The notes: generated by a model from the sequence alone, not told the origin. DNA of 41,678 nt from a bacterium (GCA_030691545.1 JAUYEE010000099.1:1-41678), one strand, 5' to 3'; counted from the stretch's first letter, positions 8,522 to 17,657 are shown. A program made the numbers and translations.

Positions 8522-9082
8522 TCAGTCGGCACGTTCGTTCAAGAGCTGTTTTTCGCCAAACACTTCCGCGCCGAAAATGCAGATAACGGCGCCTTCCTTC
8601 CAGGCGTTCTCCGGCAAACCCGCCTTCCAGCAGGTCTGCTCTAAGAAAGTCTCTCTGTCCCAGTTGTACTCCGTGGCGACCTGCGGAAGGAGCAGCCCGG
8701 AGCAGACCCCTTTTTTTATGTAAAGGCCATGTTTGCCAACCTCAATCTCGTCAACGTGTTTGATTTCCGTCAGCTTTGTCAGGACCGAAATCTCGATGTC
8801 TATCTCTCCGAACTCCTCAGCCGCCAAAGGGGGAAAGCGACTGTCGCCGAAAGCCGATTCCAGAGCCAGTTCGGCAAGCTCTTGATGGAGCGGCTTGCTT
8901 CCCTGGAGGCAGCCGATGCAGCCGCGAAGTGTCCCTTTCTTGTGGAGGCTGACAAAGGCGCCCCTTTTCTCTTGCATTGGCGGCGTAGCGGGAGGAAAAC
9001 CTCCCGTCGGCAGGCCCAACTGTCGGGCGATGGAGTCCCTCACGATTCGCAGCAGGGCTCGCTTTTCGTCGTCGCTAAACAT
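8522..9082 (-). CDS. AMMECR1-domain protein
   Basis: A 186-residue protein of the length usual for the family. The hallmark LRGCIGCLQGSKPL occupies about residues 52-65, followed by SAFGDSRFPPLAAEEF and the IDIEISVLTKLTEI strand, then GLYIKKGVCSGLLLPQVATEY and the WDRETFLEQTCWKAGLPENAW segment; all are family signatures. AMMECR1 proteins are conserved from archaea to man, and their biochemical role is unsettled; in bacteria they often lie near MEMO-like or radical-SAM genes, neither of which is seen here. The start ATG at 9082 has GTAGGT upstream. The reading frame is intact. Confidence 0.92.
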   Translation of the reverse strand: MFSDDEKRALLRIVRDSIARQLGLPTGGFPPATPPMQEKRGAFVSLHKKGTLRGCIGCLQGSKPLHQELAELALESAFGDSRFPPLAAEEFGEIDIEISVLTKLTEIKHVDEIEVGKHGLYIKKGVCSGLLLPQVATEYNWDRETFLEQTCWKAGLPENAWKEGAVICIFGAEVFGEKQLLNERAD

Positions 9083-9399
9083 CGAAGACCTACCGGTAGA
9101 TTGAGGTTCCAGAGGCGATTATAGCCGCTCGGTGTCTGTTTTCAACAGAAATGTCGCTTTTGGCGTAAGGCGTCACTTGCAGGTGCCAGACGAAGCAGGA
9201 AACAAACTGAGATTGAGACAGGATAACCCCGCCGGGGGCGGGGTTCATCCTGTCGGGTATTCCTCTGCGCCCTGTGCGTTTTCTGCGGGCTGTCCCCTCC
9301 GAGACTGAGGGATTACAAGTTTTCATACGGGCGCAACCGCAAGGCGAAGGAATCGTAGGGCGTGGAAGTCGCGTCGAGGGGATGCCTGTGCCCGGACGC
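9083..9399. other. Noncoding stretch with repeats
   Basis: No convincing gene. It contains the 9217-9254 hairpin and a CTCTGCGCCCTGTGCG-type simple repeat around 9262-9290. A small open frame here only reads through these repeats. Confidence 0.6.
9217..9254. repeat. GACAGGAT-type repeat forming a 17-bp hairpin
   Basis: The GACAGGAT outer arm and AACCCCGCC inner arm pair with GGCGGGGTT and ATCCTGTC around a GGG loop, with a single bulged C. It combines the GACAGGAT unit with a GC-rich core. Confidence 0.8.
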
Positions 9400-9609
9400 T
9401 CACAGCCACAGGCTGCGGTCGAGGGTGCGGTACTGAATGGCTTCGGAGATATGGTTCGCCCTGATGTCCTGCGAGTGCTCGAGGTCGGCGATGGTCCGGG
9501 AGACCTTCAGGATTCGGTCGTAAGCGCGAGCGCCGATGCCCAGTTCATTGATTGACATCTTCAAGACGTCTCGCCCCTCCTCATCGAGCTGGCAGACCAA
9601 TGCGTGCAG
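9400..9609 (-). pseudogene. Truncated comM (YifB, Mg-chelatase-like) C-terminus
   Basis: Only the last ~69 codons remain: CQLDEEGRDVLK, then IGARAYDRILKVSRTIADLE and a HISEAIQYRTLDRSLWL end, which are hallmarks of the C-terminal domain of ComM/YifB AAA+ proteins. The ATPase and N-terminal Lon-like parts are missing. The fragment starts immediately after the TAG stop of the SUMF1 gene and is in the same frame, so the homology breaks exactly at the edge of the accessory region. It is presumably non-functional. The missing part was not found in this window. Confidence 0.85.
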
Positions 9610-10818
9610 CTACGGTGACCGAGGGCGGCGGACGCACCGGAAGCCGAGGGTGCCCGTCCCGGGCGGGGCGTGCAGACCACACGAGAGGTCGAGCGGATTG
9701 CTGTTACAAGACCCGCCGCGAAAAACGTGCCCGCTCTCGTGGGAGGGTGGCGGGCCCGTTGGATTATCCGTGATCCCGTTATCCAGGCAGTATTGATAGT
9801 AGTAATAGTAGAAGTTGTCGTTGCACAACTCCATCACGTTCCCCGCCATGTCGTAGAGGCCGTAGCCGTTCGGGCGGTAGGAGCCGACCGGGGTCGTGGG
9901 CGCGCCCAGCCCTATGAATCCGTCGTTCTCGTGAGGGTCGCCGCTGTCGGCGTAGTTCGCCTTGCTCCCGTCAATTTCATCTCCCCAGGGGTAGATGGCG
10001 TATCGGAGACCACCGCGCGCGGCGTACTCCCATTCGGCCTCTGTGGGCAGCCTATAGCCGTCCACACCGAAATTACATTCCCACGTGTCCAGGTCGTAGC
10101 AAGGAGTCAGCCCCTCCCTCTGACTCCGCCAATTGCAGTACGCCGCGACGCCGCACCACGCGACCTTGACAACGGGGTGGAGGTCCCTGTCGAACACGAC
10201 CTCGAAGCTGTCGAAAAACTCGTCGTAGAAGATGTCACAAGCCAGCGTGCCCCATGTGCGGAGCCAGAGATAGATCGAATAGGGGGCCTCGGCGCCACGA
10301 ACCACCGGGTCACCAAACGGTGAAACCTCCCCGGTGACAATTTCACCCGCCTGCCACGCGGCGTTGAGGAAGGCGCAGAAGTCCGCATTCGTCACCTCCG
10401 TGGTGTCCATAAAGAAGGTGTTTACGCGCACGGTGTGGACGGGGACTGAGTAGCGTGGGTCGAGACCGAAATGATCACCCATCTCGTAAGTCCCGCCGGG
10501 TATGCGTGCCATGCCGGCGGGGACCAGTTCCCTGATCTCCAGCCGGTATAGCTTCACGACGGCGGCCCCGGCGTCGTCGTACACCGACATTTCGGCGCCG
10601 GTTGCCCGGAGGTAGTCCCCGAGAGGTTCCCACGGCCCGGTCGGCCACCAACTCCACGACACGCGGTACTCGAACCCCGCCTGCGAATCCCAGGCGATCT
10701 TCGGGCCAGCAGTTATTGACTTAATACGGGGCTTCTCCCCCGGCGCCATGCGGGGGACAGCCAAGAGCAGGCACCCAAGACACCCCAGGATTGCTCGACG
10801 CATTCTCGCGGCTTTCAT
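9610..10818 (-). CDS. Secreted SUMF1/FGE-fold protein with N-terminal beta module (copy 2)
   Basis: A 402-residue protein. The ATG at 10818 is preceded by AAAGGAGAAATC, a good ribosome-binding site, and yields a signal peptide (AILGCLGCLLLAV). Residues about 30-100 form a beta-rich module (KIAWDS...YRVSWS...GPWEPL...KLYRLEI), like that at the C-termini of the giant beta-helix proteins. The rest is a SUMF1 (FGE-sulfatase) domain: IPGGTYEMGD, VHTVRVNTFFMDTTEVTNADF, YRLPTEAEWEYAARGG, YGLYDMAGNVMELCND and GFRCVRRP. The Cys pair used by true formylglycine-generating enzymes is absent (RGGSCNSNPLDLSCGL), so FGE activity is unlikely; a binding or structural role is more plausible. It is a tandem paralogue of the next gene upstream. 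Confidence 0.9.
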   Translation of the reverse strand: MKAARMRRAILGCLGCLLLAVPRMAPGEKPRIKSITAGPKIAWDSQAGFEYRVSWSWWPTGPWEPLGDYLRATGAEMSVYDDAGAAVVKLYRLEIRELVPAGMARIPGGTYEMGDHFGLDPRYSVPVHTVRVNTFFMDTTEVTNADFCAFLNAAWQAGEIVTGEVSPFGDPVVRGAEAPYSIYLWLRTWGTLACDIFYDEFFDSFEVVFDRDLHPVVKVAWCGVAAYCNWRSQREGLTPCYDLDTWECNFGVDGYRLPTEAEWEYAARGGLRYAIYPWGDEIDGSKANYADSGDPHENDGFIGLGAPTTPVGSYRPNGYGLYDMAGNVMELCNDNFYYYYYQYCLDNGITDNPTGPPPSHESGHVFRGGSCNSNPLDLSCGLHAPPGTGTLGFRCVRRPRSP

Positions 10819-10841
10819 GATTTCTCCTTTCAACGAACGCG

Positions 10842-12056
10842 CTACGGCGAACGGGGCCGGCGGACGCACCGGAAGCCGATGGCTCCGCGCGACGGCACAT
10901 AGTGCAGTCCGGCGGATAGATCGTCCGCGGAATCCCAGCAGGAGCCACCGCGAAAAACATGCGTGCGGCCTTCGTGCATGGGGAAGGCGGGCCCCGTGGG
11001 GTTGTCAACAATCTGGTTCTCGACGCAGTATTCGTAATAGTACGGCTGGAAATAGTCGTTGCAAAGCTCCATGACGTTGCCCGCCATGTCATACAGCCCG
11101 TAACCGTTTGGGGCATAGGAGGCCACCGGTGTCGTGGGGTGACCTATTCCCAGGTAGGAGTCATTCTCGTGGAGGTCCCCACTGTCGGCGTAGTTGGCTC
11201 TGCTGCCGTCAATTTCGTCCCCCCAGGGATAAATGCTGTAGCGCAGTCCCCCCCGCGCGGCGTATTCCCACTCGGCCTCTGTGGGCAGCCTGTAGCCGTC
11301 CGCATCGAAATTACATTCCCATGTGTGCAGATCGTAGCAAGGCTCAAGCCCCTCCTCGCCGCTGCGCCAATTACAGTAGGCTGCCGCGCCGTACCAGAAG
11401 ACCCCCGCGACCGGGTGATGCTCCCTCTGGGCTATGACCTCGAAGCTGTCGGAGCGCTCGCTGTAGAAGATGTCGGAGTCATAGGAGAACGGACTGAACG
11501 GATCTCTTCGGACCATCAAGTAGTTGAACCGGGAATCGTCGGGGTTGCAGACTCCCGCCTTGCCGCCGAGTTCGACGTCACCCGCCTGCCGCGCGATGTT
11601 CAAGTAACGACAGAAATCTGCATTCGTCACCTCTGTGAGGTCCATGAAGAAAGTCGTTACGCGGACCGTGTGCACAGGAGCCGAGTAAATCGGGTCCAGC
11701 CCGAAGGTGTCTCCCATCTCATAGGCCCCCCCCGCTACGGCAACCGCGCGGGGCGGCATGAGTTTTGAGATCTCGAGCCTGTAAAACTTCATTCGCAGGT
11801 CGGCCGTTTGGTCGTGAACGGAAACGTTCATGTCGGTCCCTGGCAGGAAGCCCGTGAGGTGTTCCCAGGGCCCCGCCGGAGACAGGCTCCAGAAGAGCAT
11901 GTATCCGCTGGCGTACTCAGAATCCCACATGATTTTCACGCCGGCGTCCGTTGACTCAATTGAATGCGCCGCGGACGCTTGGCCGGCGGAAGAAAGTAAG
12001 GTCGCGAGGAGCGCAACCGACCTGTAAGTTAGAGTGGCGATCTGCCTGAGATTCAT
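10842..12056 (-). CDS. Secreted SUMF1/FGE-fold protein with N-terminal beta module (copy 1)
   Basis: A 404-residue paralogue of the neighbouring 9610-10818 product, with the same order: signal peptide (SVALLATLLSSAGQASA), beta module (KIMWDSEYASGYMLFWS...GPWEHL...KFYRLEI) and SUMF1 domain (VAGGAYEMGDTFGLDP, FFMDLTEVTNADFC, YRLPTEAEWEYAARGG, GFRCVRRPRSP). The C-terminal halves are nearly identical between the two, pointing to recent duplication or gene conversion. The start has an AAGGGAAAG-type ribosome-binding site, and the downstream gene starts 23 nt after this stop. FGE catalytic Cys residues are lacking. It lies downstream of the giant beta-helix gene on the same strand and may be expressed with it. 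Confidence 0.9.
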   Translation of the reverse strand: MNLRQIATLTYRSVALLATLLSSAGQASAAHSIESTDAGVKIMWDSEYASGYMLFWSLSPAGPWEHLTGFLPGTDMNVSVHDQTADLRMKFYRLEISKLMPPRAVAVAGGAYEMGDTFGLDPIYSAPVHTVRVTTFFMDLTEVTNADFCRYLNIARQAGDVELGGKAGVCNPDDSRFNYLMVRRDPFSPFSYDSDIFYSERSDSFEVIAQREHHPVAGVFWYGAAAYCNWRSGEEGLEPCYDLHTWECNFDADGYRLPTEAEWEYAARGGLRYSIYPWGDEIDGSRANYADSGDLHENDSYLGIGHPTTPVASYAPNGYGLYDMAGNVMELCNDYFQPYYYEYCVENQIVDNPTGPAFPMHEGRTHVFRGGSCWDSADDLSAGLHYVPSRGAIGFRCVRRPRSP

Positions 12057-12089
12057 GGCTTTCCCTTTCTTCGGTTCCCTACCTGAGGG

Positions 12090-12097
12090 CCCCCCCC
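12090..12097 (-). repeat. Run of eight C (eight G on the transcribed strand)
   Basis: Homopolymer in the 173-nt gap between the giant beta-helix gene and the first SUMF1 gene, flanked by GAGGG and AGGGCC. It is noted because a second, longer run disrupts the giant gene's signal peptide at 17441. Confidence 0.6.
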
Positions 12098-12229
12098 AGG
12101 GCCGCAGGATGGTCCCGTCGGTTTGGACCCAGGCGATGGCATTGTCCCCCAGCTCCTCTCAAGAGCGAGGGCCGCGACGCGCGCTCGGGTTAAACGACCG
12201 GCCGCCCGCGAGGCTCGGCTCCGGGCTGC

Positions 12230-15200
12230 TCATCCGCAGCGGTATGGGCGCACCACCGGGACGCGGTAGTAGTAAATCCGGTCCGCGATTGGCCCGCCGT
12301 CTCGTCCCAGCACGTCGCTATCGCCGTAATAGCGGAACCCCTTTCCTGGAAGAACATCAATGTCCGGCGGGCCGGCGGGGCTTCCACCATCCATCCATTG
12401 CTCGTTGCCCTGACCGTCCGTTTCCAGCCGCAGCTCCTTCCATACCTGCGGCTGCGTTGGGATCCATATCTCATCCGCGACTGTCTCAAGTTCCTGATCC
12501 TCGAGAACGGCGCCGTACTGGATGAATGGTATCCCGTTGAGAGTGGTGTCGACCGGGTAGGGGTACCCGAATTCCACCTTCAGTCCCCATGTCGGGTGCC
12601 TGAAGACCATGAGCCCCACAGGACGCGAGGGGACGAAGCCGAGGAAGGTGATCGTGCTGCGAGAGCCGGTCGCCGCGACGATGCGAAAGGCCTCGCCTAA
12701 ACTGAATCGCTCGTACGACTCGACAGGAACGAGAGGAGGGTCGGGGGTCGTGTACCACTTGGGCTCGTTCGAAATCCATTTCAATTGGAGCCGGGTCCAG
12801 GTTGAGGGCCAGTCGGGGTGGCCAAGCATCAGGAATTCGATTCGATCGTTCTCGGCCAGATGTTGACCGTTGGGGTCGCCCGCGATCATGCTGCCCAATC
12901 CCTCATCTACGTGGCCAAACACCCCGTTAATCGCCTGGTACTTCAGCTCGAGCGGGATGGCCATAAACGCGCTTTCGAAGCCGGAGGAGCTTATGTCCTC
13001 CACGTCTGCGTTCACCAGGCCGACCGGTCGGCTAAACTGGCCGGCGTACGCGCCGCTCTTGGCAAGGATCTTATAGTAAGCCTGGGTACCGCTGGCGAAG
13101 CTGACTTCCGTGTCGTCCCACGAGACGACCCCGCCGTTTCCTTGCACGGTCGCCCGCTCCCCCCATGACATGTAGTTCGTGAAAGGGTCCGTGCTGCTGT
13201 AGACTCCGTAGGGGGTGTTGGGGTCTGTCCTCCAGGTGATAGTAACCTTGTTCTGCGCAAAGACTCTTTTGATGCCAATCATCTGGCGGAAGGGGTGTCT
13301 CTCGTCGGACCCTATATCAATGGCGCCGATGATCCTGTAATCCCCGTCAACGTCCTTGCCCTTCTTGAAGTCGCTTGGCAAGCCGGTTGTCGTTCCCGCA
13401 CCAACGCACGGAGACACCTCGGAGGTATCGGCAATGTGGTAGGGGCCGTAAGCCGATCCTACGAGGTGCGGGTCGGAGGCTCCGTTCTCCTGGATCCACG
13501 AATTGGTCGCGCTGCAGCCATACAGGTCATCCCCATTTCCCCAGGCGATGCAATTGAGGACGGTCGGCGATGCGCCCCCATCGCAGTAGATTGCTGATGT
13601 GCCTTGCGGGCCGCTGTTGTACACAACCGTGCAGTTAGCGATCAGCGGACTGCAAGAAGGCCCGACGCACCGTATCCCGGTGCCCCCTGTGATGGAGGTA
13701 TTATCAGAGATGGTGCAACCCCATATACCAGGCGAGCATTGCTTGACGTAAATACCCCCGCCGTCCCCCTTGTCGGGGTCCTCCCAGTTGTCCCGGGTTG
13801 ACATATTATGCTCCACGACGCAGTTCCAGATCGTGGCCGAGCAGTTCTGGTCGAGGTAGATGCCGCCGCCACGGTAGGCTGACGCGCGGTTGTGGGAAAT
13901 GACGCAGTCCACGATCTTTGGATCAGAAGCGAGGGTGCAATAGATCCCGCCGCCCCCCATCGTCAGGTCGTCTTCACCCTGCACGCCCGCGGTATTATTC
14001 GAGATGATGCAGCGTCGGAGGGTAACGAGGTGGCCTGCGGTTCTGCTGCACGACTTTATGTACAGCCCGCCGCCGGCCTTGCCCGAGATGGCCCTGTTCT
14101 GATGGATGATGCAATCCTCGACGGTTACGGAGGAGTTGTCGAGGAACATGGCCCCGCCAAAATCGGCATCGTTGTCGGTGAACAGACAGTCCCGGACCAG
14201 AATGTCCGTTGAGTTCCTGCATATCATGCCTGCCCCTTGGCCGGTGTACGCGGAGTAGTCCTCGTTCCATCTGCGCGTGATGGCAATGCCGGCGATGGTT
14301 ATGTCGGTCTTGCCGTCCAGCTTGATCAGCGGATAAGAGTCCGTGGTCTCGACGTCGTGGGCGTCCAGGATCGTAGCCCCGTGGCCGCTGCCGATTATGT
14401 CCACGTGAGACTCTGCAACAATCTGCTCGTTTTCCGCCAAATAATCGTATTTGCCCGGCAGCACGAGGATCGTCGTCCCAGGACCAGCGTTCTCCAAGGC
14501 ATTGCCCTCGCCGTGAATGGCTGTGTAGGGCCTAAGCCGCGAACCGTCCGACGCGCCGTACTCGCCCTCGTAGTCATCATCCACCCAAATGGTCGGCCTG
14601 GCGAGGAAATGGAACCCCCAGTCCACGTGCCTTGTGTCGTACCTGTTGTCGCTTGCCGTGGTGTACGCGGCGAGGCCAGCATCTGCGGCCATTACTGAAC
14701 CCGCGTCAGTGAGAGTGGTAAGCTGCTGGAGCCTGTAGCGCTCTTGCCAGTCGGGATACGGCGACTGGCTGAGCACCTGCGAACCGTTCCCCGGTGAGCC
14801 CCCGGAGACGTCCTCGTCATTGTCCCAGAAGGCGTTGTAGTAATTGTAAACGTCGCCCCCGCCGGATATCAGAATACCCTCATTGTCGTGCTTGGTGAAA
14901 ATGGAGTCTCTGATATGTATCTCTTGTCCGGACCCGGGGGTGGCCTCTACGCCCGTTTCGTTCATGTCAAACGTCGAGTGAAGCACCTGGACGCTGCCGG
15001 TGGCCTTGACACCATGGCAGTTGTGAAACGCAAGACTGTTGAAAAGCACGTTGCCGCCGCTGACCTGCGCGCCATACGTGCTCAGGGAAAAGACGTTTCC
15101 CCCGATGGGTTGGTTCAGTTGGCGCTGAACGTTCAACCCGCTGCCAAGCCAGATTGTTCTGGTGAACTGAACACGGCTGTCAGCATTGGCGCTGGAAAGC

Positions 15201-17410
15201 AGCTGAACGTACGGGTTCGCCGAAGGGGAGACTCCGAACTCGAATTTCGGCGATTCCGGCTTCATGGACATTGACCTCGCATTTAAGAAGACGTTGTACC
15301 CTACGGTGATGGGGTGGCCAAGCGAATCTAACTTCGCCCCGGCGCTAATCTTCAGGTACGCGGGGGTATAGGTACTCCCGCTGCGCGCGGTATTGATTCC
15401 CACAACGACGCCCGGATCCAGGGTCAAGTTGGCCCCTTGGCCCGTGAAGGTGCAGCCGTTGGGCGGGACGGCGCTGGCCGGGATGTATCTGTCAACTCGG
15501 CAATGGTGGTACCCGATGTCAACATTGCTTGTTGGTTCCTCACTGTCCACCTTTCCCCATGTCTCCGCGGCGTAGTGGTTGCCGGCGGGAACCTCCTCGG
15601 GGGCTTCCACCGTGAATGCGTTGGTGCCGAAGCCGGCATCAAGGGCGGTCCGCGAACCCTTGTCTTTCAACTTGCTGACGAACTCTGGGCCCGCCGTGTT
15701 CAGGAAGAAGTCCCCAAGCGGGGAGGTGTCGTAGGGCGAGTAAACGAGATACTCATTGTAATGCTCCTCGGGGTCCTCGGGCAGGTTCCAGAAGGTGAAC
15801 TGGTCTTCAGGGTACCAACGGTTGTGGTGGATGTCCGGATAGGGACCGCCCGAGCTGTAAATGTCGTACGCGCAGTTCGTGAAAAGGTTCTCGGCGATGT
15901 CACCGGTTGGTTGATAGGTCGCTGACAGGTTCACACCACGGCCGCAGGCATGGATGGTGTTGTTCCTGATTTGGATGTCCTCCTGGTACCACACGCAGAC
16001 GGATATCCCGTAACTGCAACTGTGCACGAGATTATTCCGGCAAGGGACGGAGCACCAAACCATGTCTATCCCCCAGTTGGCGTTCCGTATGATGTTGTTG
16101 GCGAAGGGTGGTTCGCCTGACGGGTCCGTGAGGTCTTGCCACGTTCTGATGGCTGTAAAAGCATAGCTCAGTTTGCAGTACCGGACGACCGAGGACGACA
16201 AGGACCCGCTCTGGAGATAGATTAGGTACCACGCGTTGCCATCCAGGGCCCCAGGAATTTGGTCACCGCAGTCGTCATTCTTAGCCTTCGTGAAGGTGAT
16301 GTAGTTGTATGGTTCTCCTTCCGCGACGATCTCCGCCTGTATATAAATGGACTTGCTGGGGTTCACCTTTACGGTGGTTCCCGGAAGGAGCTTAAGTGTC
16401 GCAGAGACGTTTAGGTCACCGCTTACCCAGTACGTGTACCGGGGGTCCCACATTTCGTCTTGGGTAATTGCCCCCGACTTCGTTTGGAAGTCCAGAACCA
16501 CTGGAAATTCCGCATCCTGCAGAAATGATTGAGGGATGCTCTCCACGAGGTAGGTCTCTCCGCCGGGTTGGGGGGTGCACAGTCGCCTCTCCGCCTCCGT
16601 GCGAGGCTGCCCCGAAGCGTCCAATATGGGGGATACCCCGAACCACCAGATGGGGTCTTCCTTCTCCCCGCCGTCGGCCGTCGTCCTGGTTCGCCGGAAG
16701 ACGATGTTGTCACCGACGGAGGGCTCGGTCGCCAGTTGCGCAGACGAGAGGTCAACCGTTGTGCCTGCAACCGAAAGGCTGTAGCTGGGATCAGCCGCGT
16801 ACTCGCGCAAGTCGATTTCGGTGTACATGTAAATGCGTGTTTGTTCGGCGTCAAGTTGTTGGTCCAATGGAATCGGTTCAGTCAGTATGACGTTCTGGTG
16901 GAACCCGTCTTTCTCCGCCACAAACTCAAGGTGGAGTCCTTTGCCAAGAGCGTCCGCGAATCGCAGCGTGGACGGGGAGTCTGCGGAGACGAACCCTTGT
17001 ATTTCCGGGTTGAGAACGGCGAGGGTGTCGCTCCTACTTCCGTCTGAAGCAATGAGGCACGACGGGCGCAGGAATAGTCGGTGACCGTCAATTGAATAGG
17101 TGACCGAGGAGGCAAGCGTCCTGCCGACAGAAAGCCTGTACCCGCAGCGGTCAATTACGAAACCCTCGGGCGTCTGCCTCCACTCGGGAACAGAAGGAAC
17201 GAGGTTCCCGCTTCCGTCCCGATAGCAGAGGCCGGAGGCTTTCTCGTGAATGTACGATTTAACCGTGTCCACGGTGGTGGAACCATCGGGGTGAGTCGTC
17301 TCGACTTCGCGTGCGATCTCCCATACGCGGGTGTGGTCATCTCTCTTTTCGACAAGCTCGACTGGCGGATCCTCAGCAATCAGGTGAGTGGAGGCAACAC
17401 CTTCGGCCAT
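12230..17410 (-). CDS. Giant beta-helix surface protein, signal peptide out of frame
   Basis: The open frame has 1726 codons from an ATG that lacks a good ribosome-binding site. The N-terminal ~330 residues are beta-rich (LSVGRTLASSVTYSIDGHRL). Several right-handed beta-helix stretches follow with the usual N-ladder coils (CIIHQNRA, CVISHNRA, CVVEHNM), one starting after WVDDDYEGEYGASDGSRL, a DUF1565-like entry. A choice-of-anchor-Q-like segment (SEVSPCVGAG...DIGSDE) comes next, then a beta module (VTITWRTD..YGVYSS) and about 300 residues I do not recognise. The protein is probably exported: a start with ribosome-binding site and signal peptide lies at 17529 but is one base out of frame across nine G at 17441-17449. 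Function is unknown; adhesion or glycan binding is an inference. Confidence 0.85.
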   Translation of the reverse strand: MAEGVASTHLIAEDPPVELVEKRDDHTRVWEIAREVETTHPDGSTTVDTVKSYIHEKASGLCYRDGSGNLVPSVPEWRQTPEGFVIDRCGYRLSVGRTLASSVTYSIDGHRLFLRPSCLIASDGSRSDTLAVLNPEIQGFVSADSPSTLRFADALGKGLHLEFVAEKDGFHQNVILTEPIPLDQQLDAEQTRIYMYTEIDLREYAADPSYSLSVAGTTVDLSSAQLATEPSVGDNIVFRRTRTTADGGEKEDPIWWFGVSPILDASGQPRTEAERRLCTPQPGGETYLVESIPQSFLQDAEFPVVLDFQTKSGAITQDEMWDPRYTYWVSGDLNVSATLKLLPGTTVKVNPSKSIYIQAEIVAEGEPYNYITFTKAKNDDCGDQIPGALDGNAWYLIYLQSGSLSSSVVRYCKLSYAFTAIRTWQDLTDPSGEPPFANNIIRNANWGIDMVWCSVPCRNNLVHSCSYGISVCVWYQEDIQIRNNTIHACGRGVNLSATYQPTGDIAENLFTNCAYDIYSSGGPYPDIHHNRWYPEDQFTFWNLPEDPEEHYNEYLVYSPYDTSPLGDFFLNTAGPEFVSKLKDKGSRTALDAGFGTNAFTVEAPEEVPAGNHYAAETWGKVDSEEPTSNVDIGYHHCRVDRYIPASAVPPNGCTFTGQGANLTLDPGVVVGINTARSGSTYTPAYLKISAGAKLDSLGHPITVGYNVFLNARSMSMKPESPKFEFGVSPSANPYVQLLSSANADSRVQFTRTIWLGSGLNVQRQLNQPIGGNVFSLSTYGAQVSGGNVLFNSLAFHNCHGVKATGSVQVLHSTFDMNETGVEATPGSGQEIHIRDSIFTKHDNEGILISGGGDVYNYYNAFWDNDEDVSGGSPGNGSQVLSQSPYPDWQERYRLQQLTTLTDAGSVMAADAGLAAYTTASDNRYDTRHVDWGFHFLARPTIWVDDDYEGEYGASDGSRLRPYTAIHGEGNALENAGPGTTILVLPGKYDYLAENEQIVAESHVDIIGSGHGATILDAHDVETTDSYPLIKLDGKTDITIAGIAITRRWNEDYSAYTGQGAGMICRNSTDILVRDCLFTDNDADFGGAMFLDNSSVTVEDCIIHQNRAISGKAGGGLYIKSCSRTAGHLVTLRRCIISNNTAGVQGEDDLTMGGGGIYCTLASDPKIVDCVISHNRASAYRGGGIYLDQNCSATIWNCVVEHNMSTRDNWEDPDKGDGGGIYVKQCSPGIWGCTISDNTSITGGTGIRCVGPSCSPLIANCTVVYNSGPQGTSAIYCDGGASPTVLNCIAWGNGDDLYGCSATNSWIQENGASDPHLVGSAYGPYHIADTSEVSPCVGAGTTTGLPSDFKKGKDVDGDYRIIGAIDIGSDERHPFRQMIGIKRVFAQNKVTITWRTDPNTPYGVYSSTDPFTNYMSWGERATVQGNGGVVSWDDTEVSFASGTQAYYKILAKSGAYAGQFSRPVGLVNADVEDISSSGFESAFMAIPLELKYQAINGVFGHVDEGLGSMIAGDPNGQHLAENDRIEFLMLGHPDWPSTWTRLQLKWISNEPKWYTTPDPPLVPVESYERFSLGEAFRIVAATGSRSTITFLGFVPSRPVGLMVFRHPTWGLKVEFGYPYPVDTTLNGIPFIQYGAVLEDQELETVADEIWIPTQPQVWKELRLETDGQGNEQWMDGGSPAGPPDIDVLPGKGFRYYGDSDVLGRDGGPIADRIYYYRVPVVRPYRCG

Positions 17411-17529
17411 GGGTTCACTCGAGCTTGTTGCTGTAAGTCTCCCCCCCCCGGGAGTTGCAGAATGGCAAGTGCGGTTGCGAGAGCGATGGACAGAGACATC
17501 CCCAGATTCCTGAAATGCATCCTTTTCAT
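17380..17529 (-). CDS. Out-of-frame signal peptide leader of the giant beta-helix gene
   Basis: ATG at 17529 follows GGAAGGGGGT, a strong ribosome-binding site. The 49-codon frame encodes MKRMHFRNLGMSLSIALATA and continues LAILQLPGGG, a textbook signal peptide, then runs into TGA at 17382-17380. Adding one G (or removing two) in the nine-G run at 17441-17449 joins it in frame to the 1726-codon open frame, reading LPGGGRLTATSSEPMAEG. As given, it would yield a short abortive peptide. Confidence 0.7.
   Translation of the reverse strand: MKRMHFRNLGMSLSIALATALAILQLPGGGDLQQQARVNPWPKVLPPLT
17441..17449 (-). repeat. Nine-G homopolymer at the signal peptide/mature boundary
   Basis: Plus strand shows nine C. 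It sits exactly where the signal peptide frame and the main frame meet, as in contingency loci that switch surface proteins by slipped-strand mispairing. A homopolymer length error would look the same. Confidence 0.75.
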
Positions 17530-17575
17530 GGGCTTACCCCCTTCCAGATAGTTTTACAGGACCCAACTTAATAGA

Positions 17576-17604
17576 AATATCGCACCGCCGGGGCAAATTG
17601 TCAA
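17576..17604 (-). promoter_or_regulatory. Sigma-70-type promoter for the giant beta-helix gene
   Basis: Minus strand: perfect -35 TTGACA (17604-17599), 17-nt spacer, -10 GATATT (17581-17576). This predicts a leader of about 40 nt before the ribosome-binding site and ATG at 17529, which supports that ATG as the real start. Confidence 0.6.
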
Positions 17605-17657
17605 GCCCTTTTTGAAGAATTTTGTACAGCCCCAGCCCCACACCCTCCCGCCGAAAG

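Noticed and set aside
9400..9609. Functional short comM-like gene
   Set aside because: Only the C-terminal ~69 codons remain; no ATPase motifs, no ribosome-binding site and a break at the SUMF1 stop.
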